A stretch of 64,000 nt of DNA, taken from contig JASANC010002702.1 in the NCBI GenBank assembly GCA_030248135.1, positions 25,603 through 89,602 on the forward strand, read 5' to 3'. Position 1 is the stretch's first letter. Each line of letters begins with the position of its first letter. The notes under the pieces are model-generated. The model was not told the origin of the DNA, made no database searches, and saw nothing but the letters and a program-made list of their open reading frames with translations. The stretch comes from Theristus sp. LFF4_11. Its lineage: Eukaryota > Nematoda > Chromadorea > Monhysterida > Xyalidae. Positions 11,525 to 23,549 of this stretch are shown piece after piece. The position numbers and the translations under genes are program-made.

Positions 11525-14500
11525 CTGAAAAAAATTGAATTGTTAAAAGAATGTTTTTTTTGTTAACAAATACAATAAAAAGCTAAAGCATTTACACAAA
11601 TGTCATTAAAACTTTTGAAAATGTCATAAAAACTGATGATTCATTTCAAACTGCGCTTTTTCAATTTCGTTCAGAAGTGTGAACAAGCCATTTGGACAAC
11701 AACCCCTACACACAGACGTTTTTTGTCTCTCTGTTTGAACAACTCTATTTAAATTGTTCGTTCGTTAGTTATGACATGTCTCATCATTAAAAAAACACAC
11801 CACCAAACTTCACCGACCGAACAAACAGTCGTCTGTCAGAAAAAAGCATATCATTCAAAACTAACCGGTGAATCCCCGCCGCCATAAAAAAAATACTCAG
11901 TCACAAAACTCACACACATGTTTTTTAACGGTGCAAAAAAACTACAAAACATACTCAAGCAACATGACAATAAAACACTTTTTTCTGTTGCATTGCATAG
12001 TCATAAACGTACGATCAATAGTTGTTCATCAGATTGCTCATTATTCTTGTCTTTAAAAAATTGTATAATCAGTCACTTTGAAATGCGATCTTTCTGCTGA
12101 ATGATATACGCTTGTGGATGAAGTGGCCCGACCAAATACCGCGAGAGTCATCTTGAACGATTTGAAGAGTTTTTGACGTTTTCTGACCACACGAACAGAA
12201 ATCTGAGACGTTTCTGCGCGTATCTTGCAACACCAACATAAATATTGTTTTTTTCACCATACTCTCGCATTACTTCAACACACTGTAGCGGCTCGCTCAT
12301 TTGATCTTCCACACACACACTACATTTGAATAAACGCACACATTGTTATTCTAGCTAATGAAGAGCAAGAAAACAATACACAACGCGACTATGGAGAATT
12401 TAATACATTGAAAATGATATCCTCCATCCATCCACGTCGTTATAACACTCCGAACATCGCAGAAACATGTTGCACGCTTCAAAGAAAATGTTACGAAAAT
12501 GTGCGCGCATCTTTGACGTCGAATACTGCGCTTCGTCAATGTTTGCATTCAGACGTACAATATGGTGCTGCGATTGGATAGCGCTAGCCGACAGTACTTG
12601 AGATCATTACTGGCTTTCAAAATCAAAACCTTCCTGCTCACAGAAAAACCCGCAGATGAGACCAGGTCTATATCTCTTTTCAGATTCACTTTCCGCGATG
12701 ACGGTACAAGTCAAAGCGAACGCACCGCGCGGAAAATCGTTGCATATGTACGTATGTACATATCAGATATCGTTTTCATCCACATGCAACACTTTATATG
12801 CGGCTCTTTTTACTGAGATCGACCACTTGTTACGCACCTACAATCGGCATGTTTGTCTTTTTTTTCGCAAAAGAGCATCTTGAAATCGATCAATATCATT
12901 CTAATATTACAAAACTACGCTTTGAAGCCACACAGTGAAAATCGGCATCAGTAATCTGAGATTATGCGCATATCCATAAACGACAGAATCAACAAAGCAA
13001 AGTTCAAGTGGCATATGAGCTCCATGTCACCAACGCACACGCATGAAGACACACGCCGAACGATCACACCGTCTCTATCTCGCTACCGTAGCTGTTGGCT
13101 TTTCAAAATACACATCAAACAACCACACATTTCATGCCGTAAAATCTTGCTGCAAATTGGAATTCTCGCGCAGTCTGATTTGCGACAAACGGCGTGTGCG
13201 GTGCCAATCACCGGCTGGCGAAACCCGTCGATTCGATTGGCATTGTAACAAAGTTGAAATCCCCACTCGTAACACCAAACACCGCAAATATGCAAAACAC
13301 ACATGCAACTTCTGCGCCAAATTTTCACCTCTTGCCTACAGTAACATGGTTACACACCTATTCAACTACGTCTAATCTAATTTCACATTGTCATAACTCA
13401 AACGCCAAATATCATCAGTATTTGGTAGTGGTGGTGTGTTGTGTAGTAAAACGAGTTTATGTGCGCAGCGCCCCTGAGATAACTCGTTCCAGAGCCGGGC
13501 GCTAATTTATGACGCTCATCTTCAGTGGCTGTTCGGAAATTTATGATTTTCGCCAGTATATAATCTGTATGACGACTCAAAATGATCTCAGGGTGCTGTA
13601 TTTTTCGTCAGCCCATTATCGTTCAGTATGGTCCAATAACAGATTCGCCGGGAAGCAACAGCGGCCATAGAGAGATTACATTTCCACCCCAACCAAGGTG
13701 CTGCAGAGAGTGGAAAAGTCGACGACTGAGCGAGACCCGATAATGAGCGTTGTACAGGGTGTAAAAACAAACTCAAAACGAAAACTTGGCATGTAATGAT
13801 ATCACGAGCCGAAACTGGATTGTAACACCAATAGTAAATTCGTTTTCCACGTGCTTCTTGACGTCACCAATCAGTTTCTAAGAAAAAGTAGGAGCACTTT
13901 GAAGAATTAAAGATTGGGTTCAGTTTGAAAAAACTTTCGAACAAGTTCAACACGCAACCTCCATGATGTCACACCCGGTATACCTGCCAGAAAGAATTTT
14001 TTATTAGTTTGTTGAGTAAATTTCAGAACCGATGATTGATTGATTGTTATGCGATATTGTCTTTATGGCTTGTTCATTCGTTCTCGGCCACAGTATGTAC
14101 ACGCACGTGTAATGTAGCAGTGAATTTATGTGATTCTTTGCGAAAATAACAACCATATGCCAAAAACAATGCACATTACGCACTGCTTTTCTGCGGCTGT
14201 CTCTCCATTCAAAACCAAAGTTCATACAGCAATGCAAATCGCAAATTATCATATCTCAACGGGCTTTTTACTCCTGTGATTGTTGGTGTCTATAAAGGAG
14301 CGTAATTGATGGGATCACCAGCAATCATCGTGTGATATAATTTCCGTGAATTTATGTTGACCATCACGAAAACGACCATTTGATTTGGTTTCAAAATTAT
14401 GGTTTATTTCGAATCTCTGAACACACAGAGAGCATGGGCGTGTGCCAGATTCAGAAACGAGATACGTGAATTATCGTCGGTTGACAGTCGTCGGAGGAGA

Positions 14501-15464
14501 AAATCCACCGAAACGTGAAGTCGGCGTCGTTGACGGCCTGTGCAAATGCGTTTTGCAATTGTTCCATTCCAAGTGCGCTCCGCTCAAGAGTAATTTCGTC
14601 AGCTAATAAAAGTGTCAGCGATAAATTTTCGGCTTCCGAAAATGCGCGTCATAACATACATACACACAGCGCGCGCGCGGTCAACAATTGTCATTCATAA
14701 CAAGCACCACAGAACAGAACGCAAACGTGGCGGTGGTGTAGGTGTTTTGACATTCAGGTATTCTGTCATATCCTCCTCAAGGTTGCGCCGTTTTGTTGCA
14801 CTGGACACATGACACGGAAATTTAGGTGCGTCGCCAGTTTCACTGGCCTACCACACCGTTCCCTCACGCGTCATAATCACAATGGCCATAATGATTTACG
14901 GGCAACGCAAGACAGTGTGCTCATTGAGATGAGTTCAATGTTTGCGGCTGCTTCGTAGATATATTCTTGGATACGGTAAGTGGATTGAGTTTTACGCAAA
15001 AAACACTACCGAACTTCACCACATGCACCAACTGATGAAACCACGTGCAAACGCACATGGCGGTTCCAGATAGTTTGTCAATAAATGGCTATCGAAACTT
15101 TCAAAAAACCAGTTTAAAGTAAAATGTCAAAATAGTATTCAGCATTCACACACCATTCAGCACTGCCACGCCGGGATCTTCACCATTTCACTAATTGGGT
15201 AAAAATGTCAAAGAATCCGTGGGCGAAGCAACAACTGTTCCTACAATAGAAAGTTCCGTCCTAAACCGACAAACCACAATTATAACACAAAGAAACACCT
15301 TAAACACGGATGACAAACTCGCAGATTTGAACAGAACCAAGTGACGTGTGACTTGAACCAAGTGAACCATGAAGTCTCATGGATAACAACGGTTTACATT
15401 GACATCGCGACACACATCACAAAGTGCTTTGACGTCCGCGCAAGGGAGGAGGGTGTGCACTCAC
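11525..15464 (-). other. Intron downstream of homeodomain exon B
   Basis: This stretch lies between exon B and the shared middle homeodomain exon. I find only short chance frames. Two CAGGGTG motifs (about 13590 and 13755) hint at a small degraded DNA transposon but are not enough to call one. Splicing enhancers or silencers for the alternative exon choice could lie here, but I cannot identify them by eye. Confidence 0.5.
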
Positions 15465-15625
15465 GGTCAAATTCTGGAACAGCCACGCGCGCAGCTTAGT
15501 GATGGCCTCTTTTGAGAAGACTTTTGGCACTTTTCGTCGTCCACCGCAGGAGGAGCCGTGTTTGGATTCGCCGAGATCCCCGGACGTGACGGAGTCGCCG
15601 TCGCCGCTGCCGACCGAATCGTCGC
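15465..15625 (-). CDS. unc-62: unc-62 alternative homeodomain exon B, nematode type
   Basis: This is a second version of the first half of the homeodomain, 2.5 kb downstream of exon A. It reads GDDSVGSGDGDSVTSGDLG, then a short Ser/Gly linker, then RRKVPKVFSKEAITKLRAW and LFQNLT at the donor GTGAGTG. RAWLFQ.LT and the hydrophobic positions of helix 1 are shared with exon A, but the arm and most of helix 1 differ. This form matches the canonical C. elegans UNC-62 homeodomain as I remember it (KRKVPKVFSKEAITKF), whose gene has known alternative 7a/7b exons. It is 161 nt and enters and leaves in the same phases as exon A. The acceptor is CACACACAG before 15625. Confidence 0.95.
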
Positions 15626-15740
15626 CTGTGTGTGTAGGTGTATGGTCGAAAAGCGAGGAAGAAAACATGAACCACTGAAAACTGTGCCGCCGCACGGAGA
15701 AGAAAAACAAAAACGGAGACAGTTTACATCTGCGTGTTTA

Positions 15741-16140
15741 CCACTCGAGGCCAATTCATGCACGACGGGTACTCGGCACGTCACGTCACGTCACGTCACG
15801 CCACATCACGTCACGTCACGTCACGTCACGTCACGTCACGTCATGTGTGAATGATGAACGAGCACATGTTCTAAAGGCCCATTCATGAACTTCCGCGCGC
15901 GTTGAAGCGCAGGCGTCACTTTAACACGTGAAGCTGCGAGGTTTTTGCTCCATGAATGTGTGGCGAAATGACGTTCAGCGCTTGAAGTTCCATGAATGCG
16001 GCTTAAAAATAACACACCGTACTAGATTGCCGTTTTTTATAAATAGTGGCGCTTCATGAATAAAATGAGAGGTGACGTGACGTGACGTGCAGAATACATT
16101 GTAAATCTTGTGGGCACGAATTGGCCTTCAGAGAGTGAGG
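15741..16140. mobile_element. Short inverted-repeat element with GTCAC tandem repeats, just upstream of exon B
   Basis: The outer ends are inverted copies: CCACTC...AGGCCAATTC near 15741-15757, and GAATTGGCCTT...AGTGAGG near 16118-16140. Inside them a TCACG tandem array (15776-15845) is mirrored by a shorter GTGAC array (about 16072-16090). A nested smaller inverted pair has CCATTCATGAACTTC (15879) and GAAGTTCCATGAATG (15984). No coding capacity is seen, so it is a non-autonomous element or foldback. It ends about 115 bp upstream of the exon B acceptor. Confidence 0.65.
15776..15845. repeat. TCACG pentamer tandem array
   Basis: About fourteen units of TCACG occur with two substitutions in the middle (GCCACATCACG). 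On the transcribed strand this is a run of TGACG, the half-site of the CREB/ATF motif, but function at DNA level is inference only. Confidence 0.9.
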
Positions 16141-18112
16141 TCTACGAGTCAGACTGATGTTTTTTATGTGGCGGTTCATATGACGCGTCGGGTCTCGAGA
16201 CGATGTTTTAATCTTATTGAACATGTCTGGAAATTTCACAGAAGCTGTTTCACGTAGTTCTTTTTATCTAGATACTATTAAATGAGCGTCCCAACGGTCA
16301 TGCTTGCGATAAACATCGTTTCAAGACCCAATTCGGTTAACGAACCGTAGTATGTGGGCGCACAGTGTTCAACTGCAAATGACGCCTCACAATGGCGTCT
16401 TATTTTTTTGCGTTTTCTGTTTTTCAACCTTGAGACAGTCTAAAATCAACTTTCTGCCCTTAGAAACCGAAAAAAGTTTCAAGACAGGTATAGTGGAAAA
16501 TGGTATCTTGGCAGCTCACTAACAGCAAGAACTTTAGATTCAGAAGTGGTGAACAGAACAAGGAGAAGAAGCTGAATATGTGATACAGTAGAAGTATTGA
16601 ATGCTACCATGAAGGTTATCCCGATAAACAATAAACAATGAAAACACGTTTCTTCATGTGTTATCAAAGTAGAAGCGGAGTCAACTGAATTTTTGAAAAC
16701 AGTGTACACAATAACTAACGGAACGGAACTTCTGAGATATTTAGAACAACCAACTCGGGTTATTGAAGCAAGATTATAAAGCCGAAAGTGCATGATAAAA
16801 CGGTGGATGATGTTGCCAAGTATGGGGAACAGCGGTTACGGATCAGTGAACGTGTGTGTTTCAGCGTGAAGAGAAGTAAAGCAAACACGTAACAGAGTGC
16901 AGCAGATAAGCGTGAGGTGAAAAAATAATGAAAACGAGCGTTTTGGTGGCAGAACGTTGATTTTGAACTTCTGTAAAATCGAGTTGTTCTCAACTTTCCA
17001 AACAAAACAATAACGGCCATTCACAGTTGAACGATACAAAGCGATTATTCAAGACGCACACGGCGCGGTGGGTTTTGTGTCTCTCAACAGACGCCAGAAT
17101 GTCGAAAATTCAATCGAACTGCTTTAGTTTTTTACGTGCATTGAGAGCACAAACGGTGGAACTGGTCGAGGCTTTCTTGTCGAGCACACGGGAGACATCG
17201 TAAAAATCACGAAATCAAAATCGTGAAGTACATACATTTGGTTCAGCCCTTCGGAAACACTATGCTGATTGCACAAAGATGGCGCGATTTTGGATATATC
17301 ATTGTTAAAACCGTCGATTTCCGTGTACAAAATACATATTGCACTTCACAATTTTGATTTTGTTCTTCGCAAATTTAAGATTTTTGGTTTGGATGTTGAG
17401 AAAACAATTGGTGAGAGTGGTGAGGGCATTTCGTCGGTTCACCGTCTGTGCCAAGCCCAGAGCCACGCCAGTTCAGATTCAGCAATCCGGCGAATGTGTG
17501 TGAACAATCGATTCAACAAAAAGTGGAAAAAAACGTGAAGCACTGTGCAAGATCAACAAAACAGAACGTAAAAGAAAACAACAACAAAAAAAAACAAAGA
17601 AGAAGCAGGAACAACATGACGAAACACAAGGAAACAAAGAGAACACAGTCAAACACCTTCCAAGACCGGACACGTCCAACCTGAAAATCCAATCGAGTTC
17701 GAAACGCTCCAACCGAAAAGTGCCGAAAAAGCCCCGCAACAACAGACATCCCAAGCACCGATTAAGCATCCAAACCGGCAGCATATCAACACTCACTCCC
17801 AACTTCCAATTTTATCACCGATTTTGAGTGTCATGTATCTCTCCCTCACCGGCCATTTCATGAGCATAAACAAATTAAGCAATAATACCAAATTGAAGCC
17901 ATCACCAAACTCAGACAAAAAAAAAACATAGAACGCTTGTGTGCAAGTGTGTGTGTGTGTGCAATGCGAAAGTGTGAGTGCGCGCCAGTTTGAAACGAAT
18001 TTATTCCAGCCAATCAACTTTTCGCTGCGAGAAACAAGCGCCGTTCTGGAGACGGACGTATGTGCGAGCGGTGTCCACGCGGCCAAAAGCACTGTTTCTC
18101 TCACGGTTATAC

Positions 18113-18264
18113 CGTTAAATGCTGAAAGAGCCAGGCGCGCATGATGTTCGTGGCGACCTTCGGGAAGATGCCGCGCTTCTTCGGGTGCCGCCTGAGCATC
18201 TTTTCATCGGCGTCCAAACTCAGGTAGTCGTCGTCGCAGTCGCCTGACGTCAGACTGATGTCAC
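18113..18264 (-). CDS. unc-62: unc-62 alternative homeodomain exon A, canonical Meis type
   Basis: This exon encodes the acidic run before the homeodomain, then the N-terminal arm and helix 1: [19 protein letters not shown] followed by LFQHLT and the donor GTATAAC. The sequence is nearly identical to Meis/Homothorax across animals. It ends in phase 0, so HLT joins HPYPSED in the 11524 exon. Two acceptors are possible. CAG before 18243 gives 131 nt starting GC GAC TGC. CAG before 18264 gives 152 nt and seven extra codons (GDISLTS replacing part of the start). Both have the phase needed after the linker exon. Exon B (15465-15625) is an alternative to it. A short inverted-repeat element lies 80 bp upstream of the distal acceptor. 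Confidence 0.95.
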
Positions 18265-18297
18265 CTGACATTTGTTTTGTCCGATTTGTGCGAGTGG

Positions 18298-18336
18298 CGT
18301 GTGTGTGTGTGTGTGTGTGTGGTGTGGTGTGGTGTG
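18298..18336. repeat. GT dinucleotide and GGTGT repeat near the exon A acceptor
   Basis: A run of GT followed by GGTGT units lies 35-70 bp upstream of the exon A acceptors. On the transcribed strand it is a CA/AC repeat, a sequence type bound by some splicing regulators such as hnRNP L in vertebrates. Confidence 0.85.
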
Positions 18337-18343
18337 CAGTGAA

Positions 18344-18480
18344 AACTCCTGGTCTGCAGACACGAATAATTTCTTGAACGTGTCTTCCTCAGGTCCAATG
18401 TGCCACAAACACACAGGCACGCCGCATAGAAACTGGCACCCGGTATGTTTGTGAACACACGGTCTTCAGACCAGGACTTC
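18344..18480. mobile_element. Short MITE-like inverted repeat element, copy 1
   Basis: The element begins AACTCCTGGTCTGCAGAC and ends GTCTTCAGACCAGGACTT, its inverted complement with small changes. It is about 137 bp with no coding capacity. The same termini occur at 23346-23516. A half-terminus (AACTCCTAGTCTGCGAC) occurs near 63604. It lies immediately upstream of homeodomain exon A. Confidence 0.7.
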
Positions 18481-21400
18481 ATGACAAGCAGTAAAGGCAC
18501 GCGCTCTGCAAACAGTGGTGCTTGTGCACAGTGTAATAGTGCCCGCGAAATGCGCATTTTAGCGTTTCAAACAAGCCATTATGTTTCGATCATTCGTTTC
18601 GAAAATCAGAAGCGTCGTTTTTTCAGTTACCCATAGCTGCGATAAAAACGACTCAACGTAAAAAGGTCACACAAAAAGGCTCGATCGAATTCGATTGATT
18701 ACCATTCATCTAGCCTTTAGTCATCGAACTGAATGAGCTTTAAAAACTTTATAAAAATATATTATAGAACAAAAAGACGAACAAAACGAGTTGAATGAAC
18801 TGTTCCCAGCTGATTCAGTTAGTAAGCTGACAAAAAAAACAAGTTTCGAAATTGCAAACTAAAACGTTGAATGTTTAGTCTCTAAAAATGCCTTGAAACA
18901 TGCACTGAACACATTGGACATTTTATGCCGATAATTTATAACTTAACCGATTAGAAAACATGCAGCTGCAACAGGTCAAGACAAAGCCGCAACATTAATC
19001 TCTAATTTAAAAAAAATTGTGTAAGTATGCAAAACTATTGCACAGCGGCAAGTAGAAATTGAAGTTCATTTTACTGCAAAAAATACTAAAAAACTGAAGT
19101 TTTTTGACTGCAAAAATCAGGAAGACTCGTTTTGTTGATCTGGATATCCTCAACAAACTGCATATTTTCATGAAAAGACGCATGAAAAGGTTGTGCAACT
19201 TACTACAACAGTAGCCCTTCCACTTCAAACAAAAATTACACGACAAAATTTAAAACTATACTGAGCCTCCATGAACGCTCTTCAAAATTGCCTCGGACCG
19301 ATATGCCGTTAAAAAGTTCTTTTCGTTGTTTTCATCGCTGTTCCAGATTTTATTTTAACCAAAACCAGGTTTGATCAAGAAAAATCGAACAATTTTCACA
19401 ATAAAAAATTACGTTCACTTTATTATGCCGCTCTTCAAAGAAATGCTTTTCGTCTTTCATCAACAAAAATGTGCATTGTTTCTTGGCCCCGCTCTGTCTT
19501 GATGGCCATCCAATTTCAATGCCATTTTTTGCAAATAATGCAGCAGAAAATTTTTCAGGCATATTACCCGACTATTTTATTAAAAACATTCAAAAAATAA
19601 TAATGCCTGTATCATTCGAGAAAAAAGTAAATTTCCTGCTGACGAGAACAGACTGTGTCACGACGTGTATAACAATTCCACAGATAATTCCACAGATAAT
19701 TCCACATTTGTTTGTTTTTTTTGGGCGCATTTCTTGCTACTGGAATAATAATGTCAAAAATCATTGACATCTGTCATAAAACTGACGTGAATGCTTGCTC
19801 CATGTAACCGCATGATAATCGTTGTGGTGAAAAAAATGAAGACGGAACGCGACGTCAACAACGTCCCGCATCATTGTCGGCATCAAAATGCACAGCGATA
19901 ATGTGAAATAGAAATTACACCGTTTTGGAGCCGCAATATGCCGCTGCTGCTGTTCCAATATTGCGTAATGCATTTTTCAGTATACATTTGTGCTTTTAGC
20001 CGCAATTGCTTTTGCACACGCTTATCAGTGTGCGTAATGCACATTGCTAGCGAACGCTAATCGAGTTCAGTTACGCAGAAATCTGTGCCACACCAGCGCG
20101 ACGGAAAGATGTACACCGGTTTGCGTTACCACACCCCCTTAATTAATCCCAAAATTGTCACAAATGTACATATATGCCCGTTACGATGTGCTTGCTGTTA
20201 TGATTAGCAGTGTTTTTGGTGTGTCACAAAAACGGCAAGACTCACACTTAGCTGATGTTCATGGTGGAGCATCAACCACCATAAACATCGCTATTCGACT
20301 CGACCGTACCATTTGCCGGGTAATTCTGCGTTTTTTTCTGGCGAATGGACGATAACCAGTGGAATTGGGTGGGGATATGGAAGTCGAGCGAAAAGACTGC
20401 CACACAATCCGGTGATTGCTCAATCCCCCGGTCGTTCTTCTCTGCTGTGTCTCTCTCATACACTGCGTGTGAATATGCGCAGTAAATACAGTAGACACAT
20501 ACGAGCCGATGAGAAACGACACTGTTCCAGAGAACACAACGCGGCAACAATGCAAGCGCGCACGCGGCCACAGGTTGCATTTGTTTGCATGCGACCACGG
20601 AGACACTGTGTCCGCCATTCATCATTTTGGCCATATTTGGCTATATTTATATGTATGTGTTGCGCGCAGCACACCGGGTCCCTGTTGGGCACACGATATC
20701 GCTGCCTGTGTGTGTGTATGCCATTGTAGCTGCTTTTGTTGTTGCAGCAGCGACAAAAAGCATCAAAGCGCGCCAAAGCACACCAACGCCACCATATCGG
20801 AGCACATAAACACATAATGCGACACGATGGATAGACATTATAGCGGCTGGCCAAGCATATAATATTGTCTGTACATGTTTCAGGAGCGTTTTTCGATATT
20901 ATTGTTATATAGGGTATTCTTGTTTTCGGCTAGTAGTCCAGCGTTATAGCTTGGAAAAACGACGCCACCGCACAAAAACACCATGTCGGGCATGGAGAAA
21001 CCCGAAAGCATAGGCCAAAAAGCGCGCGCACACACACACGCGCGCGCGCTTGTCCGGCCCGTTTTCAGATATCACATGCATTGTATATATGGTGGTCGCG
21101 TTTTGCGAGCCATTCTATTCAATATGCGAACGTATATGCACACATACGTACATGATACGGTGCATTGTTCGAAAAATGTTGTGTTGTTGCCAGAGAACAT
21201 GAGCGAGCCCTGGCGCGCTGCGCTCTCTGCGGCGTGCGCGTCAACGTATACGACCGTGCGTCCGTATAATGTGCCGCAGAAATGACGTGTTAGTGAAACA
21301 TTTTTCATTTTGCGCGTCCGGCCGGGCGCGCGCGCGCAAGGAAGCCCCGGGCACGCGGCGCGCACACAAGACCGGCCTATCTCTAGGTCCATTTATATCC

Positions 21401-23345
21401 GCGCGCTCGCTGTACACGAGTGCAGTCACCAACAGCACCGTGTCCGAATGAGAAGCCGCACACATTCGAACGTGCGTGCGTCGAGCGCCGGCTAGATTGC
21501 GCACTTGCGACGTAACAGGCGCGCGCACACGACACGTCCGTGCATGTTCGGGCCGCACACAGCAAAAGTGCATTATAATGCTGGTGGTGTTTATGTTCGT
21601 GCGAATTAATATCAGCCTTCCGGCGGCTACGTGTATACGCGTCACGTCTCCCACCGGAGGTGCACGTGTGTGTGTACATGGCATGTGCAGTCGCCAGCCA
21701 GCCTAGCTAGCTATGCGATGCTGTGTATAGCCGCTAGCCTTGATACATGCATTGATAGCAGCAGCGAGCGGAGCGACGCAAGATGGATGGCTGCACTTGG
21801 CCGCGGCACTGTCAGCCGGCAGCACTGCCACAAGCGCGCCCTCCCTTTTTTGCTACTATATTATTGTTATATGGTAGCAGTAGCAGCACCGAGCAAAACA
21901 CACCACTGGACACTACCGTAATCGGCAGTATGGCCGTAGTATGTGTGGCCGGGGCGCCGTGATGCATGTGACATGCGTACGAATGGGACACATGCCGACG
22001 ACGACATCTGCGCTCGAGAATAGACGTCATTTCGACAGATTTTTACGGGTGTGTCCGTTTTTGAATATTGGCGTTTGATCGCACGCATCATAGATTTCCG
22101 ACCAACGTTGTGTCATATTATGTGTGGTTTCATTGTGTTGAACGTAGTTTTGTGAATGAACCTGACAGACAACACCCGCCACAAACACCATACGTGTGAC
22201 TTTCAGTGACACTCGTCACTATCGAAAGTGTCACATGACGTGAAAACTGTCACTGTAATATGCCAGACGATACTGTGCATCCTCTGTGGTGACAACTAGT
22301 GCGTTCTGACAGATCGTGCGAAAAAAATAAACGATCCGACTGAGAGAGTAGGGCCGGTTTTTTGAAACACCAGGTTGTTTGGCAGATTTTGTAACACTCT
22401 GATTTAACACTCGTGTTTTTGCTTTCGAGTTTGTTTTTTGGGTCCCTTTCGATGTGAACTTTACAGCGAAACGGCGAAAAAAGTTTAAGTTACGTTTAAA
22501 AAAGTCAAACGGCAAAAAATAGAAACTACGTTCGGAAAAATTCTAACTACGGCCAATCGGTACGTGGCAACTTTGCTCGTCCGGGCTGTCAGAAACGTTT
22601 TCTGAAACTACATCTTTCTAATGGGCATGCTAAAAATTTTGTGAAATCTGCAAACCCGAAGGCCAGCAGTCTCTACAGAACGATTTTGTCCAGCGAAAAC
22701 AAAACAGCACAAGACCAGGAGGATTCGATCTAAATTACAGTTTCCCTGGTCTTCGTCGTTTTTTACAGTGGCTCTCATTTTTAGAGTGAAAAATTTTGCA
22801 AAACAAGAGCAGACAACAATAAGAAACCACAAAAACGTCAAAGACCTTCAAAATAAAACAAGCTAAACTGCTATACTGAGCTACAATAGCCTGAACACAG
22901 TTATTCAGAGCAAAATGCATTTATAAACAAATAAATTCAGACAATGATAGCCAAATCAGTTAAACAAAACGTGACAAAAAATATTATCCAATGGCACAAT
23001 TACTGGATAATTGACTACCCAACCCGACTACGATGTCTAACTATGTATATGCTGTTTAAGTTACTCGGTCTCGGCACGATCATTAGACCAAAGACCGCAA
23101 ACATACATCAAGACAACACCGTAAACACGTGGATTCTAGTAAGGTTGACGTTGAAAACTCACAGAGCACTCAAACGCAGTGATTCACTGCTACACGCTAA
23201 GTGTTTGTGTGGTTGTCGCCACTAAAAACACACGTGTTCAGGCATCAAGCAAAAACTGCACAATCAAAACATGGTAGATAACCATTCCTACGGTAGTCAG
23301 CGAACCCAATGGGTTTCACCACGTTGAATTAAATGAGAGAACGCG

Positions 23346-23516
23346 AACTCCTGGTCTGAAGACAGGGCACACAGTATAAAAACACAGTGTTGTTGCACGC
23401 GGGCACACGCAAACTGAGGCGCACACATGCAACATAACAGCGCCGTCTGTGCTTGTTTGTTACGATTGTGCAACATTTCCGTGTTACAACAGAGTGCCGT
23501 CTTCAGACAAGGACTT
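23346..23516. mobile_element. Short MITE-like inverted repeat element, copy 2
   Basis: Left end AACTCCTGGTCTGAAGAC, right end GTCTTCAGACAAGGACTT, about 171 bp, no coding capacity. The inner part has GTTGTTGCACGCGGGCACAC with a partly inverted counterpart, GTGCAACATTTCCGTGTTAC. A diverged relative of the inner part lies around 44985-45105. It begins about 34 bp past the donor of the long linker exon. Confidence 0.7.
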
Positions 23517-23549
23517 TGAGCAAAGAAAACGGAAAAACAGCCAACCAAC

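Larger units (their letters stand above)
15626..18112 (-). other. Intron between the two alternative homeodomain exons
   Basis: About 2.5 kb. Besides the 15741-16140 element I see a GT-rich stretch at about 17938-17962, which is AC-rich on the transcribed strand. No coding segment is recognised. It would be removed as part of a larger intron whichever exon is chosen. Confidence 0.6.
18265..23549 (-). other. Intron between the linker exon and homeodomain exon A
   Basis: This 5.3-kb intron carries the same MITE-like element at both ends (18344-18480 and 23346-23516). It also has three copies of a 12-bp unit AATTCCACAGAT (19674-19707) and CG/CA-rich stretches around 21030-21540. I find no coding segment or RNA gene. 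Confidence 0.6.

Noticed and set aside
13590..13770. Mariner-type MITE bounded by CAGGGTG motifs
   Set aside because: The two motifs are in the same orientation and no inverted termini extend beyond them.
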